A stretch of DNA of 14,438 bases from SKLM01 sp050049955 (GTDB lineage Bacteria > Chloroflexota > Anaerolineae > B4-G1). Shown piece by piece: positions 12,496 through 14,438 of the stretch. Each line of letters opens with the position of its first letter. The first letter of the stretch is position 1. The stretch is from the NCBI GenBank assembly GCA_050049955.1, contig JASFVG010000067.1:1-14438 (forward strand), given 5' to 3'. The position numbers and the translations under genes are program-made. The notes under the pieces are model-generated. The model ran no database searches, was not told where the DNA came from, and saw nothing but the letters and a program-made list of their open reading frames with translations.

Positions 12496-13477
12496 GAACC
12501 GCACAATCACTCTCGTGGAAGCGCTCAGAGAGGCACTGTTCGAGGAGCTGGAGCGCGACGATCAAGTGATCGTTCTGGGTGAGGATGTCGCGGAGGCGGG
12601 AGGGGTCTTCAAGGTCTATGCCGGCCTGTACGAGCGGTTCGGTCCAGACCGCGTCTTGGATACTCCCATCTCGGAGGCAGGGTTTGTGGGAACGGCGGTG
12701 GGGGCTGCCGTCACCGGAATGCGGCCAGTGGTTGACGTGATGTTCTGCGATTTCATCACGCTGGCCATGGACCAGATTGTGAATCAAGCTGCGAAACTCC
12801 GCTACATGACGGGGGGACAGCTATCTGTGCCCTTGGTCATCCACACGGCGGTTGGCGCGGGCCGCTCGGCTGCTGCCCAGCATTCCCAAAGCCTACAAGC
12901 CTGGTTCGCCCACGTTCCAGGGCTCAAAGTGGCCCTGCCTAGCACTCCGAGGGATGCCAAAGGGCTCCTGAAGAGCGCGATACGAGACGACAACCCGGTG
13001 GTATTCATGGCCGACAAAGCCATGTACCAATTGGAGGGAGAGGTGCCTGAGGGTGATTTCACCATTCCCTTGGGAGAGGCCGAGATCAAGCGCCCTGGAC
13101 AGGACGTGTCCCTCGTTGCCACCCTGAGCATGGTTCAGGTTGCGCTAGAGGCGGCCGAACGTCTGGCCGAGCAGGGAATCGAGGCCGAGGTGGTCGACCC
13201 CCGCACGCTGAAGCCCCTCGATGCAGAGACGATCCTTGCCTCGGTGCGCAAGACCCATCGTGCGGTTGTCATCGATGAAGGCTACTTGAGCTACGGAGCC
13301 ACCGCCGAGATCGCTTCAGTGATCGCCGATCGGGCGTTCGACTGGCTAGATGCACCAGTGAAGAGAATGGGGGCAATGGATGTCCCGGTGCCGTACAGCC
13401 CCGCTCTGGAACCTGCGACAATTCCGTCTTCGGACGACCTGGTTCGTGTGGTTCTGGAGCTAGTGGGAGGGGCATAG
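12482..13477 (+). CDS. TPP-dependent dehydrogenase E1 beta subunit (acetoin/pyruvate dehydrogenase type)
   Basis: This is the beta partner of the preceding E1 alpha, 331 residues as usual for the family. The N-terminal pyrimidine-binding domain has TITLVEALREALFEELERDD (8-27), VLGEDVAEAGGVFKV (30-44) and DTPISEAGFVGTAVGAAVTG (60-79). Glu65 is the TPP-activating residue. The C-terminal transketolase-type domain begins near 205 and includes VVDPRTLKPLD and HRAVVIDEGYLSYGATAEIA. The ATG at 12482 lies inside the end of the alpha gene, with GAGG just upstream, which indicates tight translational coupling. Alpha2-beta2 E1 complexes act with the lipoyl E2 encoded immediately after. The real substrate (acetoin, pyruvate, branched-chain oxoacid or a product of the neighbouring pathway) is not fixed by sequence alone. 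Confidence 0.92.
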   Translation: MSTPENRTITLVEALREALFEELERDDQVIVLGEDVAEAGGVFKVYAGLYERFGPDRVLDTPISEAGFVGTAVGAAVTGMRPVVDVMFCDFITLAMDQIVNQAAKLRYMTGGQLSVPLVIHTAVGAGRSAAAQHSQSLQAWFAHVPGLKVALPSTPRDAKGLLKSAIRDDNPVVFMADKAMYQLEGEVPEGDFTIPLGEAEIKRPGQDVSLVATLSMVQVALEAAERLAEQGIEAEVVDPRTLKPLDAETILASVRKTHRAVVIDEGYLSYGATAEIASVIADRAFDWLDAPVKRMGAMDVPVPYSPALEPATIPSSDDLVRVVLELVGGA

Positions 13478-13483
13478 TTCACC

Positions 13484-14438
13484 ATGTCCGCCCGCGTCTA
13501 CATGCCCCAGTTGGGCCTCACGATGTCGGAGGGGACGATTGTCGAATGGCTCAAAGCAGACGGCGACTCTGTCGAGAAGGGTGAGCCGATCCTGGTGATC
13601 GAGACGGACAAAGTGACCGCGGACGTTGAGGCACCCGCGTCTGGAGCTCTTCGCGGCCTACGGGCAGAGCCAGGTTCTGTGGTAGCTGTGGGGGAGGTTC
13701 TAGCCTTCGTGTTGGAGAAGGGGGAGGAGCTCCCCGCGGATGCCGGTGGAGAACACGCTGAGGTGTCCGCAGTGACTCCTGGCATATCGCCTCCGGAGTC
13801 AGAGCAGCAACCGATGGACAGGAAAGGGCGCGTCTTTGCCTCGCCTATCGCCCGCAAAGTGGCGCAGGAGGAAGGGATCGACCTAGCCTTAGTCGAGGGG
13901 ACCGGTCCCCGTGGCCGCGTCACGGAACGGGATGTGCGCGCCTATGTCGATTCTGCGCCGTTGCCGGTACCTGAACCAGCCGACGCAGGGCCCCCTCCCA
14001 GTGAGCCGACCGCTGATGATGTCGAGTGGGTTGATCTGTCGACTGTCCGTCGGGTGACGGCGGAGCGAATGGCCTTCAGCAAGAGCGCTATCCCCCACTT
14101 CACTCTCTCTGTGGAAGTTGACATGTCTGAAGCAGCCCGTCTGCGCCGCCAGCTGATGCACTGGGTCCTCTCCCAGACAGGCTCCCGCCTGTCGTACACG
14201 GCCCTGCTGGTTAAGGTCGTTGCTCTCGCGATCCGTCGACACCCCATGGTTAACGCCGAGTTTATGGAGCACAGCATCAAGGTTCACAAGGAGGTCAATC
14301 TTGGCGTCGCAGTTGGCACGGCAGATGGTCTCTTCGTTCCCGTGATTCGTCAGGCTGACTCCAAGGATTTTCTGGAGATCGTGCGCGAGCTGGCGTGCTT
14401 TCGGGAGAAGGCAGAGGCGATGGATTTCGCGCCCGATG
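13484..14438 (+). CDS. Dihydrolipoamide acyltransferase (E2), truncated by the window end
   Basis: The first 318 residues are present and the frame is open at the window edge. Residues 1-78 form a lipoyl domain whose Lys43, in VIETDKVTADVEAP (38-51), carries lipoic acid. A peripheral-subunit-binding domain lies at about 117-152, with ASPIARKVAQEEGIDLALVE, flexible Pro/Ala/Glu-rich linkers on both sides. The acyltransferase domain starts near 184 with LSTVRRVTAERMAFSKS and continues through VNLGVAVGTADGLFVPVIRQ (271-290). The catalytic HXXXDG motif would lie beyond the window. The start follows the E1 beta stop by 6 nt, with GGGAGG upstream, completing an E1 alpha-E1 beta-E2 operon. An E3 (dihydrolipoamide dehydrogenase) may follow outside. 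The single lipoyl domain fits AcoC or 2-oxoacid dehydrogenase E2 proteins. Confidence 0.92.
   Translation, partial: MSARVYMPQLGLTMSEGTIVEWLKADGDSVEKGEPILVIETDKVTADVEAPASGALRGLRAEPGSVVAVGEVLAFVLEKGEELPADAGGEHAEVSAVTPGISPPESEQQPMDRKGRVFASPIARKVAQEEGIDLALVEGTGPRGRVTERDVRAYVDSAPLPVPEPADAGPPPSEPTADDVEWVDLSTVRRVTAERMAFSKSAIPHFTLSVEVDMSEAARLRRQLMHWVLSQTGSRLSYTALLVKVVALAIRRHPMVNAEFMEHSIKVHKEVNLGVAVGTADGLFVPVIRQADSKDFLEIVRELACFREKAEAMDFAPD

Overview
The window is GC-rich (about 60% by eye), densely coded bacterial DNA with genes on both strands. It uses GTG and TTG starts as well as ATG, and it decodes at least one UGA as selenocysteine. The ECF sigma factor next to a PF13796-type sensor, the glycine-reductase-type selenoprotein and the general coding style suggest an anaerobic or facultative Gram-positive or Chloroflexota-like bacterium. 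Nothing here fixes the taxon, and there is no rRNA, tRNA, CRISPR array or recognisable mobile element.

Layout, left to right. (1) 1-1052, minus strand: an ECF sigma factor, a small membrane protein likely to be its anti-sigma factor, and the start of a membrane sensor-domain protein. (2) 1419-2474, plus strand: a uridine-phosphorylase-like nucleoside phosphorylase behind a plausible promoter. (3) 2880-5240, plus strand: an SLC13/DASS-type permease with four TrkA_C (RCK_C) domains inserted between its two membrane halves. (4) 10711 down to 5430, minus strand: a seven-gene run of transketolase N-half, transketolase C-half, two different VOC-fold proteins, GrdC (glycine/betaine/sarcosine reductase component C beta), thioredoxin, and GrdA. 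grdA is a full-length selenoprotein gene: codon 43 is an in-frame UGA inside the family motif C-F-V-U-T-A-A-G-A-M-D-L-E. A naive gene caller would report only the 108 codons after it. (5) 10712-11535: a long divergent intergenic region with two near-perfect sigma-70 promoters facing each other. (6) 11536 to the end, plus strand: E1 alpha, E1 beta and a truncated lipoyl E2 of an acetoin/2-oxoacid dehydrogenase complex.

Working model. The minus-strand run keeps the GrdA carrier, the GrdC acyl-handling subunit and a thioredoxin. It lacks the substrate-activating pyruvoyl proteins (GrdB/GrdE) and the GrdC partner GrdD. In their place stand a split TPP-dependent transketolase and two VOC proteins, and the divergent operon encodes another TPP enzyme that makes acyl-lipoyl groups. 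I infer a possible undescribed selenoprotein-dependent two-carbon pathway, in which C2 units come from a ketose through transketolase chemistry instead of from glycine. The sequence shows the gene content and the UGA context directly. The chemistry is a hypothesis, and the missing Grd subunits could lie elsewhere in the genome.
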